Source of the DNA: CAVSWN01 sp046728115
GTDB lineage: Bacteria; Acidobacteriota; Vicinamibacteria; Vicinamibacterales; CAVVIG01
DNA length: 7,341 nucleotides
Assembly (NCBI GenBank): GCA_046728115.1
Contig: JBKPDW010000579.1
Span: 1-7,341 of the forward strand
Reading direction: 5' to 3'
Shown: positions 5,556 through 7,341 of the stretch, piece by piece
Position numbering within the stretch: the first letter of the stretch is position 1
Layout: the number at the start of each line of letters is the position of its first letter
The notes under the pieces: model-generated
The model's database searches: none
The model's input: the letters and a program-made list of their open reading frames with translations, nothing else
What the model was told of the DNA's origin: nothing
Program-made: the position numbers and the translations under genes

Positions 5556-5908
5556 TTACTCCACACGGTCAGTCGTGCGCGCGGCGACTCCAGCCGGATT
5601 TGCTGTTGCTCGAGAGCTCACCCGTGCGGCCAGGAAGTCCTCCCAGGTCCGGCCGCCTACAGACCGATCCGGCGCGAGGTTGGCGCCTGCCCGGATGGCG
5701 CGGGCGGCGTTGCCTGGCTCAGTTCCTTTCACGGCGGCTTCGATCCCTCGCCTGTGGCCAGATCACCAGTCACGAACTCCACGCCGTCGCTCGCCGTTTG
5801 ACTCCGGCGGCTCAGCACTCGAATCTTGCAGCCGGCGGTCCTTAGTCGGGAAACGACGAGCCTTCCCAGGGTGCCGGTGCCACCGGTGACCAACATGAGT
5901 GACGCCAT
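5556..5908 (-). pseudogene. decayed NAD(P)H-binding (NmrA/SDR-type) protein gene with internal deletion
   Basis: The ATG at 5908 has AGGAGG six bases upstream and opens MASLMLVTGGTGTLGRLVVS, an intact dinucleotide-binding loop (TGGTGTLG). It continues VLSRRS and VEFVTGDLATGEG. One base is then missing near 5744/5745, and a TGA at 5729-5731 ends the frame after 59 residues. In the shifted frame the family sequence goes on as IEAAVKGTE and then jumps at 5717/5718 to PGNAARAIRAGANLAPDRSV and GGRTWEDFLAARV, which is the C-terminal tail of about 250-280-residue relatives. Roughly 165 codons of the middle, including the substrate region, are absent. The shifted frame stops at TAA 5556-5558. The gene cannot make a working enzyme. 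It follows the DUF2269-like gene on the same strand after 105 bp. The size of the deletion is estimated from memory of the family. Confidence 0.82.
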
Positions 5909-6013
5909 GACGTCCTCCTACTCTGATGAGCCCGGCAGCGAAGTGCCACGTTTTCCGTCGGGATTGCCCGCCGACGATGATGGTCGTAGACACCCTCGCG
6001 ATGAGTCGGTCGT

Positions 6014-6574
6014 TCATTGGTACGTTTCCACCAGAGTCGACGGCGCCGCTCGTCTCGCCACAGCCACGGCGATCGCCACGATCGAGGCGAGGCTGAGGAC
6101 CAGCACCGAGGCGCCCGCATCCGGTTTGCCAATCATCAGGTAGACCACCGCCAGGCCGAAGACGACGCGAAGGCGCAGCGACACGCGCAGGATCGAATGG
6201 GAGGCGGCTGCCTGCAGCGGCGTCGCGGATGTCCTGGTCGGATCATTGGTGGCTCGCTGAAGGGCCCGGATGCGCGGTTGCGTCAGGGGTCCAGCGACCA
6301 TTCCCATCAGCAGGAGCGCAGCGTACGACGCGCGCATCCATCCTTGGCCGAGCACGCCAACTCGGGCACCGAGGTAGAAGCCGGATGCCACGACGACCAC
6401 CAAAGCGATCGCGGAGATCCGCGGCACCGCTGCGCTCACGCGCACCCAGCGCACCGCTTCCGCCCGCAGCGTGGAACGGCGCACCGCGTCCAGGGAGAGC
6501 CATTCGAGTCCGAGCCCGGTAAACATCGCGAGCACACCGACAACGTGCACGAACAGCATCAGCGACCGAATCAT
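6014..6574 (-). CDS. DUF2269-like integral membrane protein
   Basis: The 186-residue product is strongly hydrophobic with four or five membrane segments at about residues 5-25, 52-72, 82-99, 135-149 and 155-174. The first segment FVHVVGVLAMFTGLGLEWLS, with a His and Gly-rich face, and the pattern SGFYLGARVG resemble the DUF2269 family of predicted membrane proteins. No function is established for it. The ATG at 6574 is chosen because GGAGG lies eight bases upstream and because it overlaps the TGA of the NAD(P)-binding gene as ATGA, a sign of coupled translation. An in-frame ATG at 6589 lacks a ribosome site. No catalytic residues are evident; the family call is by general shape. Confidence 0.8.
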   Translation of the reverse strand: MIRSLMLFVHVVGVLAMFTGLGLEWLSLDAVRRSTLRAEAVRWVRVSAAVPRISAIALVVVVASGFYLGARVGVLGQGWMRASYAALLLMGMVAGPLTQPRIRALQRATNDPTRTSATPLQAAASHSILRVSLRLRVVFGLAVVYLMIGKPDAGASVLVLSLASIVAIAVAVARRAAPSTLVETYQ

Positions 6575-7209
6575 GCGTGGTTCCTCCATCCGTTGGTGAT
6601 CCCGACGATGTGATGGATGTGCGCGCCGTGCTCGAGTTCCCTCACGAGAAAGTGAGCCACGTCAGCCCGGCTGATTGAGGCCAATGCGCTTTGGACCGGA
6701 AGATGTTGGTTCTCGACGCGATAGCGGCCGGTGAGGGCGCCGTTGGTCAGGCGAGGCGGACGCGCGATGGTCCAATCGAGGCCGCTCGCCATGACGACGC
6801 GTTCCATCTCGCTGAAGTCCATCGCCACGTTTCTGAGGAGCGTCCGCCGCAGCAGAGTGCCAAGGAGCCCCAAGTCTTTGAACAGGACTGCCGCGGAGAC
6901 CACTACCAGCCGCCGCGGTCCGCCTGCGCGCATGGCCTCCACGGTGCTGCGTGCACCGTCGCGCACGATCGTGGTCGGTCCGGGCCCAGGCGGGCCCAGC
7001 GCGGATATCACCGCGTCGTGCCCGGGAAGCACTGCCCGGAGTTCAGCGACCTGTCGCGGATCGCCCTGTCGAACGGTGACGCGATCGGCGAGTGCTCCCA
7101 ATTTCCGCGGTGAGCGAACGAATGCCGTGATCTCGTGCCCTCGTTCAAGGGCCTGGCGAATAACGGCGCGTCCGGTCCCACCGGTCGCGCCAAGAATCAT
7201 GAGTCGCAT
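6571..7209 (-). CDS. NAD(P)-binding Rossmann protein (NAD(P)H-binding / SDR-a5-like)
   Basis: The product has 212 residues, usual for the short atypical-SDR group that includes biliverdin-reductase-B-like and NmrA-like proteins. The N-terminal MRLMILGATGGTGRAVIRQA has the glycine loop GATGGTG (7-13). AFVRSP (29-34) gives the Arg expected for NADP preference, VRQGD (46-50) the usual acidic turn, and VISALG (67-72) the cofactor-contacting strand. LVVVSAAV and the late TIARPPRLTNG (147-157) are typical of this group, which lacks the YxxxK pair. The ATG at 7209 has GAGAGGG 7-8 bases upstream; a GTG at 7239 in the same frame lacks one. Its stop overlaps the start of the DUF2269-like gene by 4 nt. 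It follows a sigma-factor gene end by 74 bp. The substrate is unknown. Confidence 0.92.
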   Translation of the reverse strand: MRLMILGATGGTGRAVIRQALERGHEITAFVRSPRKLGALADRVTVRQGDPRQVAELRAVLPGHDAVISALGPPGPGPTTIVRDGARSTVEAMRAGGPRRLVVVSAAVLFKDLGLLGTLLRRTLLRNVAMDFSEMERVVMASGLDWTIARPPRLTNGALTGRYRVENQHLPVQSALASISRADVAHFLVRELEHGAHIHHIVGITNGWRNHA

Positions 7210-7283
7210 GGGCGGTCCCTCTCGCAAGTTCGTCAACACTGAGGAGACCGCCGATGCCGCTCGTTCGTGACAGGTGAGCGTTC

Positions 7284-7341
7284 TTAGAACGGCGCCGGGG
7301 GTAAATGGGCCAGTTTGTCGGGATTGGTCACGATATAGATC
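7284..7341 (-). CDS. C-terminal end of an ECF41/SigJ-type sigma factor (5' part beyond window)
   Basis: Only 18 codons and the TAA stop are visible: IYIVTNPDKLAHLPPAPF. The pattern IYxVxNPDKLxHL is the usual last strand and tail of sigma factors of the ECF41 (SigJ-like) group, which carry a SnoaL-like C-terminal domain that modulates activity. Genes next to ECF41 sigma factors often encode oxidoreductases or carboxymuconolactone decarboxylases, so the downstream NAD(P)-binding gene fits. The call rests on a very short stretch. It is supported by the strand and by the stop lying just before the next gene. Confidence 0.6.
   Translation of the reverse strand, partial: IYIVTNPDKLAHLPPAPF

Noticed and set aside
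5395..5889. Plus-strand frame with a protein-like stretch near its start.
   Set aside because: It starts at TTG without a ribosome site, matches no family I know, and then crosses the pseudogene on the opposite strand.
5763..6017. Minus-strand frame starting with an ATGA overlap at the stop of the DUF2269-like gene.
   Set aside because: The overlap is attractive, but there is no Shine-Dalgarno and the frame runs out of phase through the NmrA-type pseudogene, with no recognisable motif.
7279..7291. CGTTCT-T-AGAACG inverted repeat sharing half-sites with the TetR operator.
   Set aside because: The half-sites are in everted order and overlap a stop codon; the match is short and likely chance.

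Overview
The window is GC-rich, tightly packed bacterial DNA with no mobile element, RNA gene or CRISPR array. It carries many regulator and oxidoreductase genes, a cobalamin-type radical SAM gene, and an RRM protein beside a divergent cold-shock-domain protein. This suggests a soil-type bacterium, perhaps Acidobacteria (Vicinamibacteria-like) or a similar phylum. The taxonomic guess rests on remembered resemblance of the small proteins and is not proven here.

Left part (1-2341, all minus strand). Read in transcription order there is an RRM RNA-binding protein (2080-1772), a cold-shock-domain protein (1752-1474), a 53-residue single-pass membrane protein (1381-1220), a 67-residue protein resembling RNA polymerase omega (1205-1002) and a B12-binding radical SAM enzyme (1000 to beyond the left edge). 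Gaps are 19, 92, 14 and 1 nt, so this looks like one transcription unit. It joins two RNA-binding proteins, an RNA polymerase subunit-like protein and a radical enzyme. The 92-nt gap holds a hairpin that pairs the Shine-Dalgarno of the membrane protein.

Middle part (2342-5315). A TetR repressor (3386-2808) precedes an SRPBCC/AHSA1 protein (2776-2342). A perfect 20-bp palindrome lies between the -35 and -10 of the predicted repressor promoter, and the predicted transcript starts at the GTG codon (leaderless). Next is a short-chain dehydrogenase (4236-3494) broken by a single-base frameshift, divergent from an AraC-family regulator (4362-5315) that probably controls it.

Right part (5316-7341, minus strand genes). 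The last 18 codons of what looks like an ECF41/SigJ-type sigma factor enter from the right edge. They are followed by an NAD(P)-binding reductase-like protein (7209-6571), which overlaps a DUF2269-like membrane protein (6574-6014) by ATGA. A decayed NmrA/SDR-type gene (5908-5556) keeps its start and its C-terminal tail but has lost about two thirds of its middle and carries a frameshift. The 240 bp between it and the AraC gene hold nothing I recognise.
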